Below, piece after piece: positions 49,784 to 61,604 of a DNA stretch of 64,000 nucleotides. The position numbers were made by a program, and so were the translations under genes. The stretch is from Acanthosoma haemorrhoidale (lineage: Eukaryota > Arthropoda > Insecta > Hemiptera > Acanthosomatidae). The notes below the pieces were generated by a model. The model made no database searches and was not told where the DNA came from. It saw nothing but the letters and a program-made list of their open reading frames with translations. The stretch's first letter is position 1. Each line of letters opens with the position of its first letter. Location: the NCBI GenBank assembly GCA_930367205.1, contig OV884014.1:117373768-117437767 (forward strand), given 5' to 3'.

Positions 49784-50981
49784 CTAATCCCAACACAGAG
49801 CTTGAGCTATTACAGTTTACTAAATAAAATTTTATTGGTTCTATTTTACCCTTGATTACACAATCTAATATAACAGTTCCTATAACCGGTATTTCAGAAC
49901 CACTGTAATTTGCCAATTTGTTATCAGTTTTATTTATTTTCTCTTTAATTTTCAAATTTTCATAGTCGCTTTTTTTTAAAACATTGCAATCCGCCCCTGT
50001 ATCGAGCTTGACTGAAAGTGAAGTTTTGCTTTCCAATATATTTATAGATAATTCCCAACCCTTTTGAACATTATTTATTTTTAGAATTCTCCCTAAAGTG
50101 TACATTTCAGCATCCTCTCCCTCAATCATACTTACATTATTTATATTTCGAGTTATTCTACACATTTTTGCAAAATGATTTATCCTATTACAATTAATAC
50201 AAATTTTACCGTAGGCTGGGCAATTTCTATACCCATGGACGTTGCCGCATTTATTGCACCTCAATCGCTGCTGGCTTCCATATTGCTGCTCTAGTTGCAG
50301 TGATGTCTTGCTGCTATCGCTGGTACTTGGTTTCGACGTCCACGGCTGCGTACTCACTCTCAGATTACTCGTCGCTGCTATGGTTCTGCTCCTTTGCTGT
50401 ACTATATTTATTTCCTCTTCTTCTGTACCTCGTAACGTCTCTATTCTTTGTTTTGCTAACTCCGCCACTTTGCATAAATTAGTACATTTATCTAGTGTTA
50501 GATCATCTTCCCGCAACAATCTATCTTTCACTTGTTCATCCTGTATACCACTTACAATTTGATCTTTTATAAGGCTATCCTTCAATGTTTCAAATGCACA
50601 ATCAACACTTAACTTTTTCAAATCTGTAATGAAATCACCGAATGACTCACCCTTTCTCTGTTTACGTTGAAAAAAATTAAATCTTGCCACCGTCTCGTTT
50701 TTTTTAGGTATGCAATAATCTTCAAAAGCTTTAACTACAATTGCGTATTCCTTCTGTTCTTCTGCCGTTAAATTAAAGGTTTCATATTTATCTTGTGCAT
50801 CTTCTCCTAATACGCTCAACAGTATACCAACTTTTACTTCATCTTTTTTATCTTGTGCTTCGATAGCCGACAAGTAATGATTAAACTTTCTATACCACCT
50901 TTTCCATGCTTCTGCTATATTTCCTTCGAAAATAAATTGTTCTGGCGGTTTCAAATTCACATGTCCTACCGACTGCGCCAT
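49746..50981 (-). CDS. gag: ORF1: Gag polyprotein with C-terminal protease
   Basis: 411 residues. Positions 1-230 correspond to the matrix/capsid part of Gag, with the retrotransposon-gag pattern (AWKRWYRKFNHYLSA at 25-39, RFNFFQRKQRKGESFGDFI at 100-118). Two zinc knuckles follow: C242-C245-H249-C254, spaced CX2CX3HX4C, and C261-C264-H269-C274, spaced CX2CX4HX4C. They are joined by PAYGKI. An aspartic protease occupies about 320-405, with catalytic D327 in LDTGAD and the closing VLGLD motif at 396-400. Gag would assemble particles around the element RNA and the protease would mature them. The start is fixed because the next in-frame Met is at 273 and the frame upstream has no ATG before a stop at 51024-51026. 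The ATG is made by the last base of the 5' LTR plus the first two bases of the PBS, and its context GACATGG is strong. Confidence 0.94.
   Translation of the reverse strand: MAQSVGHVNLKPPEQFIFEGNIAEAWKRWYRKFNHYLSAIEAQDKKDEVKVGILLSVLGEDAQDKYETFNLTAEEQKEYAIVVKAFEDYCIPKKNETVARFNFFQRKQRKGESFGDFITDLKKLSVDCAFETLKDSLIKDQIVSGIQDEQVKDRLLREDDLTLDKCTNLCKVAELAKQRIETLRGTEEEEINIVQQRSRTIAATSNLRVSTQPWTSKPSTSDSSKTSLQLEQQYGSQQRLRCNKCGNVHGYRNCPAYGKICINCNRINHFAKMCRITRNINNVSMIEGEDAEMYTLGRILKINNVQKGWELSINILESKTSLSVKLDTGADCNVLKKSDYENLKIKEKINKTDNKLANYSGSEIPVIGTVILDCVIKGKIEPIKFYLVNCNSSSSVLGLDTIKKTEINYQS
50964..50980 (-). promoter_or_regulatory. Primer-binding site for tRNA-Ser
   Basis: Element-strand TGGCGCAGTCGGTAGGA directly follows the 5' LTR with no spacer. 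Its complement, TCCTACCGACTGCGCCA, matches the 3' end of insect tRNA-Ser: end of the T arm, acceptor strand CGACTGC, discriminator G, then CCA. The match covers all 17 bases. The site lies wholly inside gag codons 1 to 6. Confidence 0.92.
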
Positions 50982-50998
50982 GTCAGAATGAAAGACAT
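50966..50998 (-). other. Possible short upstream ORF overlapping the gag start
   Basis: An ATG inside the 5' LTR (50998-50996, weak context CCTATGTCT) opens 10 codons ending at TAG 50968-50966. It is in another frame from gag and overlaps the gag ATG. If transcription starts upstream of it, which the TATA position suggests, ribosomes must pass it to make Gag. It may be fortuitous. Confidence 0.3.
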
Positions 50999-51128
50999 AG
51001 GTTGATTGAATATAAGTAACAATTTATTAACCATAAAATAAGTACATCTAGGTCACAAGTTATATAGGTTAGATTAATATTGTCAGCCGGCTTTGTTCAT
51101 TTAATAGAGATAACCCAACCATATGACA
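50981..51128 (-). repeat. 5' LTR
   Basis: 148 bp, matching the left LTR throughout by eye. It should hold the promoter of the element. TATATAA is at 51066-51060 and AATAAA at 51028-51023 on the element strand. Its last base supplies the A of the gag start codon. Confidence 0.96.
51060..51066 (-). promoter_or_regulatory. TATA-like element in 5' LTR
   Basis: TATATAA on the element strand, about 80 bases upstream of the gag ATG. A start 25 to 30 bases downstream would leave a leader of only about 50 bases. Inferred from sequence only. Confidence 0.5.
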
Positions 51129-51133
51129 ATGTC
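51129..51133 (+). repeat. Target-site duplication, right copy (ATGTC)
   Basis: Matches 46754-46758 exactly and rejoins the SatB monomer at GAATATGATAATGTACCG. Confidence 0.93.
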
Positions 51134-51983
51134 GAATATGATAATGTACCGTATCATTAGCACTCATATCATTACATGATACGATCGTATGATGAAAGTT
51201 ACGAGTGAATATAACATCAAATGATGTTGAATATGATTGTATAATGTATCATTAGCAGTCATTGTTTCACGTGATACGATCGTATGATTAAAGTTATGAG
51301 TGAAGATAACATTAAATGATGTTGAATATGATTGTATAATGTATCATTAGCACTCATTGTTTCACGTGATACGATCGTATGATGAAAGTTACAGGTGAAT
51401 ATAATATCAATTGATGTCGTATATGATAGCGCACCATATCATTAGCACTTATTATATCATGTGATGTGATCGTATGATTAAAGTTACAAGTGAATATAAC
51501 ATGAAATAATGTCGATTTTAATAGTATAGCACATCATTAGCACTCATTGTTTCACGTGATACGATCGTATGATTAAAGTTACGATTGGAGATACTAATAA
51601 ATGATGTTGAATATAATAGTGCACCATATCATTAGCACTTATTGTATCATGTGATGCGATCGTATGATTAAAGTTATAAGTGAATATAACATCAAATGAT
51701 GTCGATTATAATAGTGTACCGCATCATTGGCACTCATTATATCACGTGATACTATCGTATGATTGAAGTCACGAGTGAATATAACATCAAATGATGTTGA
51801 ATATGATTGTATAATGTATCATTAGCACTCATTGTTTCACGTGATACGATCGTATGATTAAAGTTACAGGTGAATATAACATCAAATGATGTCGATTATG
51901 ATAGTGTACCGCATCATTAGCACTCATTGTTTCACGTGATACGATCGTATGATTAAAGTTACGAGTAAATATAACATCAAATG

Positions 51984-51988
51984 ATGTC
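51984..51988 (+). other. Paralogous empty target site of the retrotransposon
   Basis: The same SatB monomer variant that carries the insertion is present unbroken 855 bp to the right, reading AAATGATGTCGAATATGATA. The variant bases on both sides (ACGAGTAAATATAAC before, CATATCATTACATG after) match the flanks of the element. This confirms the insertion boundaries. Confidence 0.88.
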
Positions 51989-54900
51989 GAATATGATAAT
52001 GTACCGTATCATTAGCACTCATATCATTACATGATACGATCGTATGATGAAAGTTACGAGTGAATATAACATCAAATGATGTTGAATATGATTGTATAAT
52101 GTATCATTAGCACTCATTGTTTCACGTGATACGATCGTATGATTAAAGTTATGAGTGAAGATAACATCAAATGATGTTGAATATGATTGTATAATGTATC
52201 ATTAGCACTCATTGTTTCACGTGATACGATCGTATGATGAAAGTTACAGGTGAATATAATATCAATTGATGTCGTATATGATAGCGCACCATATCATTAG
52301 CACTTATTATATCATGTGATGTGATCGTATGATTAAAATTACAAGTGAATATAACATGAAATAATGTCGATTATAATAGTATAGCACATCATTGGCACTC
52401 ATTATATCACGTGATACGATCGTATGATTAAGGTTACGAGTGAATAAACTATTAAATGATGTTGAATATGATAGTGTACCGCATCATCGGCACTCATTGT
52501 TTCACGTGATACGATCGTATGATTAAAGTTACAGGTGAATATAACATCAAATGATGTCGATTATGATAGTGTACTGCATCATTGGCACTCATTATATCAC
52601 TTGATACGATCGTATGATTGAATTCACGAGTGAATATATCATCAAATGATGTTGAATATGATAATGTTGCGTATCATAAGCACTCATTGTATCACGTGAT
52701 ACGATCGTATGATGAAAGTTACGAGTGAATATAACATCAAATGATGTCGAATAGGATTGTATAGTATATCATTAGCACTTATTGTTTCACGTGATACGAT
52801 CGTATGATTAAAGTTACGATTGGAGATACTAATAAATGATGTTGAATATAATAGTGCACCATATCATTAGCACTTATTGTATCATGTGATGCGATCGTAT
52901 GATTAAAGTTACAAGTGAATATAACATCAAATGATGTCGATTATAATAGTGTACCACATCATTGGCACTCATTATATCACGTGATACGATCGTATGATTG
53001 AAGTCACGAGTGAATATAATATCAAATGATGTCAATTATGATAGTGTTGCGTATCATTAGCACTCATTGTTTCACATGATACGATCGTATGATTAAAGTT
53101 ACGATTGGAGATACTAATAAATGATGTTGAATATAATAGTGCACCATATCATTAGCACTTATTGTATCATGTGATGCGATCGTATGATTAAAGTTACAAG
53201 TGAATATAACATCAAATGATGTCAATTATAATAGTGTACCGCATCATTGGCACTCATTATATCACGTGATGCTATCGTATGATTGAAGTCACGAGTGAAT
53301 ATAACATCAAATAATGCTAAATATGATTGTATAGTGTAGCATTGACACTCATTGTATCACGAGATACGATCGTATGATTAAAGTTACGATTGGAGATACT
53401 AATAAATGATGTTGAATATAATAGTGCACCATATCATTAGCACTTATTGTATCATGTGATGCGATCGTATGATTAAAGTTACAAGTGAATATAACATCAA
53501 ATGATGTCGATTATAATAGTGTACCACATCATTGGCACTCATTATATCACGTGATACGATCGTATGATTGAAGTCACGAGTGAATATAATATCAAATGAT
53601 GTCAATTATGATAGTGTTGCGTATCATAAGCACTCATTGTTTCACGTGATACGATCATATGATTAAAGTTACGATTGGAGATACTAATAAATGATGTTGA
53701 ATATAATAGTGCACCATATCATTAGCACTTATTGTATCATGTGATGCGATCGTATGATTAAAGTTACAAGTGAATATAACATCAAATGATGTCGATTATA
53801 ATAGTGTACCGCATCATTGGCACTCATTATATCACGTGATACTATCGTATGATTGAAGTCACGAGTGAATATAACATCAAATAATGCTAAATATGATTGT
53901 ATAGTGTAGCATTGACACTCATTGTATTACGAGATACGATCGTATGATTGAAGTCACGAGTGAATATAACATCAAATGATGTTGAATATGATTGTATAAT
54001 GTATCATTAGCACTCATTGTTTCACGTGATACGATTGTATGATTAAAGTTACAGGTGAATATAACATCAAATGATGTCGATTATGATAGTGTACCGCATC
54101 ATTGGCACTCATTATATCACGTGATACTATCGTATGATTGAAGTCACGAGTGAATATAACATCAAATGATGCTAAATATGATTGTATAGTGTATCATTAG
54201 CACTCATGTTTTCACGTGATACGATCGTATGATTAAAGTTACGAGTAAATATAACATCAAATGATGTCGAATATAATAGTGTACCGCATCATTGGCACTC
54301 ATTATATCACGTGATACTATCGTATGATTGAAGTCACGAGTGAATATAACATCAAATAATGCTAAATATGATTGTATAGTGTGGCATTGACACTCATTGT
54401 ATTACGAGATACGATCGTATGATTGAAGTCACGAGTGAATATAACATAAAATGATGTTGAATATGATTGTATAATGTATCATTAGCACTCATTGTTTCAC
54501 GTGATACGATCGTATGATTAAAGTTACAGGTGAATATAACATCAAATGATGTCGATTATGATAGTGTACTGCATCATTGGCACTCATTATATCACTTGAT
54601 ACGATCGTATGATTGAAGTCACGAATGAATATATCATCAAATGATGTTGAATATGATAGTGTACCACATCATTGGCACTCATTATATCACGTGATACGAT
54701 CGTATGATTGAAGTCACGAGTGAATATAATATCAAATGATGTCAATTATGATAGTGTTGCGTATCATTAGCACTCATTGTTTCACGTGATACGATCGTAT
54801 GATTAAAGTTACGATTGGAGATACTAATAAATGATGTTGAATATAATAGTGCACCATATCATTAGCACTTATTGTATCATGTGATGCGATCGTATGATTA

Positions 54901-57192
54901 AAGTTACAAGTGAATATAACATCAAATGATGTCGATTATAATAGTGTACCGCATCATTGGCACTCATTATATCACGTGATACTATCGTATGATTGAAGTC
55001 ACGAGTGAATATAACATCAAATAATGCTAAATATGATTGTATAGTGTAGCATTGACACTCATTGTATCACGTGATACGATCGTATGATGAAAGTTACGAG
55101 TGAATATAACATCAAATGATGTCGAATAGGATTGTATAGTATATCATTAGCACTTATTGTTTCACGTGATACGATCGTATGATTAAAGTTACGATTGGAG
55201 ATACTAATAAATGATGTTGAATATAATAGTGCACCATATCATTAGCACTTATTGTATCATGTGATGCGATCGTATGATTAAAGTTACAAGTGAATATAAC
55301 ATCAAATGATGTCGATTATAATAGTGTACCACATCATTGGCACTCATTATATCACGTGATACGATCGTATGATTGAAGTCACGAGTGAATATAATATCAA
55401 ATGATGTCAATTATGATAGTGTTGCGTATCATAAGCACTCATTGTTTCACGTGATACGATCATATGATTAAAGTTACGATTGGAGATACTAATAAATGAT
55501 GTTGAATATAATAGTGCACCATATCATTAGCACTTATTGTATCATGTGATGCGATCGTATGATTAAAGTTACAAGTGAATATAACATCAAATGATGTCGA
55601 TTATAATAGTGTACCGCATCATTGGCACTCATTATATCACGTGATACTATCGTATGATTGAAGTCACGAGTGAATATAACATCAAATAATGCTAAATATG
55701 ATTGTATAGTGTAGCATTGACACTCATTGTATTACGAGATACGATCGTATGATTGAAGTCACGAGTGAATATAACATCAAATGATGTTGAATATGATTGT
55801 ATAATGAATCATTAGCACTCATTGTTTCACGTGATACGATTGTATGATTAAAGTTACAGGTGAATATAACATCAAATGATGTCGATTATGATAGTGTACC
55901 GCATCATTGGCACTCATTATATCACGTGATACTATCGTATGATTGAAGTCACGAGTGAATATAACATCAAATGATGCTAAATATGATTGTATAGTGTATC
56001 ATTAGCACTCATGTTTTCACGTGATACGATCGTATGATTAAAGTTACGAGTAAATATAACATCAAATGATGTCGAATATAATAGTGTACCGCATCATTGG
56101 CACTCATTATATCACGTGATACTATCGTATGATTGAAGTCACGAGTGAATATAACATCAAATAATGCTAAATATGATTGTATAGTGTGGCATTGACACTC
56201 ATTGTATTACGAGATACGATCGTATGATTGAAGTCACGAGTGAATATAACATAAAATGATGTTGAATATGATTGTATAATGTATCATTAGCACTCATTGT
56301 TTCACGTGATACGATTGTATGATTAAAGTTACAGGTGAATATAACATCAAATGATGTCGATTATGATAGTGTACTGCATCATTGGCACTCATTATATCAC
56401 TTGATACGATCGTATGATTGAAGTCACGAGTGAATATATCATCAAATGATGTTGAATATGATAGTGTACCACATCATTGGCACTCATTATATCACGTGAT
56501 ACGATCGTATGATTGAAGTCACGAGTGAATATAATATCAAATGATGTCAATTATGATAGTGTTGCGTATCATTAGCACTTATTGTTTCACGTGATACGAT
56601 CGTATGATTAAAGTTACGATTGGAGATACTAATAAATGATGTTGAATATAATAGTGCACCATATCATTAGCACTTATTGTATCATGTGATGCGATCGTAT
56701 GATTAAAGTTACAAGTGAATATAACATCAAATGATGTCGATTATAATAGTGTACCGCATCATTGGCACTCATTATATCACGTGATACTATCGTATGATTG
56801 AAGTCACGAGTGAATATAACATCAAATAATGCTAAATATGATTGTAAAGTGTAGCATTGACACTCATTGTATCACGAGATACGATCGTATGATTGAAGTC
56901 ACGAGTGAATATAACATCAAATAATGCTAAATATGATTGTATAGTGTAGCATTGACACTCATTGTATCACGAGATACGATCGTATGATTAAAGTCACGAG
57001 TGAATATAACATCAAATGATGTTGAATATGATTGTATAATGTATCATTAGCACTCATTGTTTTACGTGATACGATCGTATGATTAAAGTTACGAGTGAAT
57101 ATACTATTAAATGATGTCGATTATGATAGTGTACCGCATCATAGTCACTATTTGTATCACGTGATACGATCGTATGATCAAAGCTACGAGTT

Positions 57193-58486
57193 AACATAAT
57201 AGGGCAGGAATTATTGTACCAGCTATGAAATACGCATTTTTGTAAAATTCTACTTTTTGACGATATTTTTCTTGTTTTGGTATGAGGAAATCATAATTGT
57301 TCAGGAGCTAACGTACCAGCTATAAAATACTCTTATATGTAAAAATTTAACTTTTTGATGACATTTTCCTTGTTTTGGTATCAGGAGAACATAATGGGGC
57401 AGGAGCTAACGTACTAGCTATGAAATACCCATTTTTTAAAAATTTGACATTTTGACGATATTTTCCTTGTTTTCGTATCAGGAGAACATAATAGGGCAGG
57501 AGCTGACGTACTAGCTATGAAATACGCATTTTTTAAAAATTCGACTTTTTGACGATATTTTCCTGGTTTTCGTATCAGGAGAACATAATAGGGCAGGAGC
57601 TAACGTACCAGCTATGAAATACCCATTTTTTAAAAATTCGACTTTTTGACGATATTTTCCTGGTTTTCGTATCAGGAGAACATAATAGGGCAGGAGCTAA
57701 CGTACCAGCTATGAAATACCCATTTTTTAAAAATTCGACTTTTTGACGATATTTTCCTGGTTTTCGTATCAGGAGAACATAATAGGGCAGGAGCTAACGT
57801 ACCAGCTATGAAATACGCAATTTTTGTGAAAATTTGAGTTTTCGACGATATTTTCCTTGTTTTGGTATCAGGAGAACATAATGGGGCAGGAGCTAACGTA
57901 CTAGCTATGAAATACGCATTTTCGAAAAATTCGACTTTTTGACGATATTTTCCTTGCTTTCGTATCAGGAGAACATAAAAGAGCAGGAGCTAACGTTCCA
58001 GCTATGAAATACCCATTTTTTAAAAATTCGACTTTTTGACGATATTTTCCTTGTTTTCGTATCACGAGAACATAATGGGGCAGGAGCTAACGTACCAGCT
58101 ATGAGATACCCATTTTTTTAAAATTTGACTTTTTGACGATATTTTCCTGGTTTTCATATCAGGAGAACATAATGGGGCAGGAGCTAACGTACTAGCTATG
58201 AAATACGCATTTTTGAAAAATTCAACTTTTTGACGATATTTTTCTCCTTTTCGTATCAGGAGAACATAATAGGGCAGGAGCTAACGTACCAGCTATGAAA
58301 TACGCATTTTTGTAAAAATTTGACTTTTGGACGATATTATCTTTGTTTTGGTATCAGGAGAACATAATGGGACAGGAGCTAACGTACTAGCTCTAAATAC
58401 GCATTTTTGTAAAAATTCGACTTTTTGACGTCATTTTTCTTGTTTTGGTATTAGGAGAACATAATGGGGCAAGAGCTAACGTACAA
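57193..58486 (+). repeat. SatA block, 13 monomers without m3 and m13
   Basis: Order m1, m2, m4, m5, m6, m6, m7, m8, m9, m9b, m10, m11, m12, then the partial monomer. m12 passes directly into GGGGCAAGAGC near 58465. Confidence 0.91.
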
Positions 58487-60894
58487 GATCATACGATCGT
58501 ATGATCAAAGTTACGAGTGAATATGACATCAAATGATGTCAAATATGATAGTGTGCCGTATCATTTGCACTTATTGTTTCACGTGATACGATCGTATGAT
58601 TAAAGTTACGATTGGAGATACTAATAAATGATGTTGAATATAATAGTGCACCATATCATTAGCACTTATTGTATCATGTGATGCGATCGTATGATTAAAG
58701 TTACAAGTGAATATAACATCAAATGATGTCGATTATAATAGTGTACCACATCATTGGCACTCATTATATCACGTGATACGATCGTATGATTGAAGTCACG
58801 AGTGAATATAATATCAAATGATGTCAATTATGATAGTGTTGCGTATCATAAGCACTCATTGTTTCACGTGATACGATCATATGATTAAAGTTACGATTGG
58901 AGATACTAATAAATGATGTTGAATATAATAGTGCACCATATCATTAGCACTTATTGTATCATGTGATGCGATCGTATGATTAAAGTTACAAGTGAATATA
59001 ACATCAAATGATGTCGATTATAATAGTGTACCGCATCATTGGCACTCATTATATCACGTGATACTATCGTATGATTGAAGTCACGAGTGAATATAACATC
59101 AAATAATGCTAAATATGATTGTATAGTGTAGCATTGACACTCATTGTATTACGAGATACGATCGTATGATTGAAGTCACGAGTGAATATAACATCAAATG
59201 ATGTTGAATATGATTGTATAATGTATCATTAGCACTCATTGTTTCACGTGATTCGATTGTATGATTAAAGTTACAGGTGACTATAACATCAAATGATGTC
59301 GATTATGATAGTGTACCGCATCATTGGCACTCATTATATCACGTGATACTATCGTATGATTGAAGTCACGAGTGAATATAACATCAAATGATGCTAAATA
59401 TGATTGTATAGTGTATCATTAGCACTCATGTTTTCACGTGATACGATCGTATGATTAAAGTTACGAGTAAATATAACATCAAATGATGTCGAATATAATA
59501 GTGTACCGCATCATTGGCACTCATTATATCACGTGATACTATCGTATGATTGAAGTCACGAGTGAATATAACATCAAATAATGCTAAATATGATTGTCTA
59601 GGGTGGCATTGACACTCATTGTATTACGAGATACGATCGTATGATTGAAGTCACGAGTGAATATAACATAAAATGATGTTGAATATGATTGTATAATGTA
59701 TAATTAGCACTCATTGTTTCACGTGATACGATTGTATGATTAAAGTTACAGGTGAATATAACATCAAATGATGTCGATTATGATAGTGTACTGCATCATT
59801 GGCACTCATTATATCACTTGATACGATCGTATGATTGAAGTCACGAATGAATATATCATCAAATGATGTTGAATATGATAGTGTACCACATCATTGGCAC
59901 TCATTATATCACGTGATACGATCGTATGATTGAAGTCACGAGTGAATATAATATCAAATGATGTCAATTATGATAGTGTTGCGTATCATTAGCACTCATT
60001 GTTTCACGTGATACGATCGTATGATTAAAGTTACGATTGGAGATACTAATAAATGATGTTGAATATAATAGTGCACCATATCATTAGCACTTATTGTATC
60101 ATGTGATGCGATCGTATGATTAAAGTTACAAGTGAATATAACATCAAATGATGTCGATTATAATAGTGTGCCGCATCATTGGCACTCATTATATCACGTG
60201 ATACTATCGTATGATTGAAGTCACGAGTGAATATAACATCAAATAATGCTAAATATGATTGTATAGTGTAGCATTGACACTCATTGTATCACGAGATACG
60301 ATCGTATGATTAAAGTCACGAGTGAATATAACATCAAATGATGTTGAATATGATTGTATAATGTATCATTAGCACTCATAGTTTCACGTGATACGATCGT
60401 ATAATGAAAGTTACGAGTGAATATAACATCAAATGATGTCGATTATAATAGTGTACCGCATCATTGGCACTCATTATATCACGTGATACTATCGTATGAT
60501 TGAAGTCACGAGTGAATATAACATCAAATAATGCTAAATATGATTGTAAAGTGTAGCATTGACACTCATTGTATCACGAGATACGATCGTATGATTGAAG
60601 TCACGAGTGAATATAACATCAAATAATGCTAAATATGATTGTATAGTGTAGCATTGACACTCATTGTATCACGAGATACGATCGTATGATTAAAGTCACG
60701 AGTGAATATAACATCAAATGATGTTGAATATGATTGTATAATGTATCATTAGCACTCATTGTTTCACGTGATACGATCGTATGATTAAAGTTACGAGTGA
60801 ATATACTATTAAATGATGTCGATTATGATAGTGTACCGCATCATAGTCACTATTTGTATCACGTGATACGATCGTATGATCAAAGCTACGAGTT
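58487..60894 (+). repeat. Long SatB array, about 25 monomers
   Basis: 2408 bp. It starts with the standard palindrome, but after the first monomer it switches at CTTATTGTTTCACG to the TACGATTGGAGATACTA subfamily that is common in 51129-57192. It ends with CTACGAGTT. With the next SatA block it forms a 3118-bp unit. Confidence 0.94.
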
Positions 60895-61604
60895 AACATA
60901 ATAGGGCAGGAATTATTGTACCAGCTATGAAATACGCATTTTTGTAAAATTCTACTTTTTGACGATATTTTTCTTGTTTTGGTATGAGGAAATCATAATT
61001 GTTCAGGAGCTAACGTACCAGCTATAAAATACTCTTATATGTAAAAATTTAACTTTTTGATGACATTTTCCTTGTTTTGGTATCAGGAGAACATAATGGG
61101 GCAGGAGCTAACGTTCCAGCTATGAAATACCCATTTTTTAAAAATTCGACTTTTTGACGATATTTTCCTTGTTTTCGTATCACGAGAACATAATGGGGCA
61201 GGAGCTAACGTACCAGCTATGAGATACCCATTTTTTTAAAATTTGACTTTTTGACGATATTTTCCTGGTTTTCATATCAGGAGAACATAATGGGGCAGGA
61301 GCTAACGTACTAGCTATGAAATACGCATTTTTGAAAAATTCAACTTTTTGACGATATTTTTCTCCTTTTCGTATCAGGAGAACATAATAGGGCAGGAGCT
61401 AACGTACCAGCTATGAAATACGCATTTTTGTAAAAATTTGACTTTTGGACGATATTATCTTTGTTTTGGTATCAGGAGAACATAATGGGACAGGAGCTAA
61501 CGTACTAGCTCTAAATACGCATTTTTGTAAAAATTCGACTTTTTGACGTCATTTTTCTTGTTTTGGTATTAGGAGAACATAATGGGGCAAGAGCTAACGT
61601 ACAA
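60895..61604 (+). repeat. SatA block, 7 monomers
   Basis: Order m1, m2, m9, m9b, m10, m11, m12, then the partial monomer. It is a shortened relative of 57193-58486, lacking m4 to m8. Confidence 0.92.

Larger units (their letters stand above)
46759..51128 (-). mobile_element. Intact Mag-like Ty3/Gypsy LTR retrotransposon
   Basis: The element is 4370 bp long and is read on the minus strand, so its 5' LTR is at 50981-51128. In transcriptional order it contains: 5' LTR, PBS for tRNA-Ser, ORF1 (gag and protease), ORF2 (reverse transcriptase, RNase H, integrase), purine tract and 3' LTR. The two 148-bp LTRs read as identical, begin TGTCA and end TGACA, and are bounded by ATGTC duplications. Both frames are intact. 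Assignment to the Mag lineage rests on the short LTRs, the tRNA-Ser primer, two adjacent zinc knuckles in gag, the LHYNHLGIEKTKARAR-type integrase zinc region and the lack of a chromodomain. It is a lineage call by eye. No envelope-type frame is present. Confidence 0.95.
51129..57192 (+). repeat. Long SatB array, part right of the retrotransposon
   Basis: About 64 monomers, the largest SatB stretch. The first nine monomers repeat the series left of the element (855-bp period). Further in, a unit of 19 monomers (1805 bp) is repeated: GATGCGATCG at 53458-53467 recurs at 55263-55272, and ATAACATAAAATGATG at 54441 recurs at 56246. A common subunit is the pair of monomers with TACGATTGGAGATACTAATA and GTGATGCGATCG. 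It ends with CTACGAGTT at the standard join to SatA. Confidence 0.94.
58487..61604 (+). repeat. 3118-bp composite HOR, complete copy
   Basis: About 25 SatB monomers plus 7 SatA monomers. The next copy starts at 61605 and runs past the window. Position 60882 corresponds to 64000 with the same 3118 offset, so 2396 bp are directly comparable. Confidence 0.92.

Noticed and set aside
47610..50562. Several plus-strand open frames of 60 to 157 codons across the retrotransposon
   Set aside because: All lie antisense to the gag and pol frames, have no recognisable domain and have the composition of a complementary-strand shadow.
50964..50980. A tRNA-Ser gene or fragment
   Set aside because: Only the 17 bases complementary to the tRNA 3' end are present, adjacent to the LTR. 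There is no cloverleaf, so this is a primer-binding site.
46759..51128. Endogenous retrovirus with an envelope gene
   Set aside because: The Pol stop is only 45 bases from the 3' LTR and no further frame exists. The element has gag, protease and pol only.
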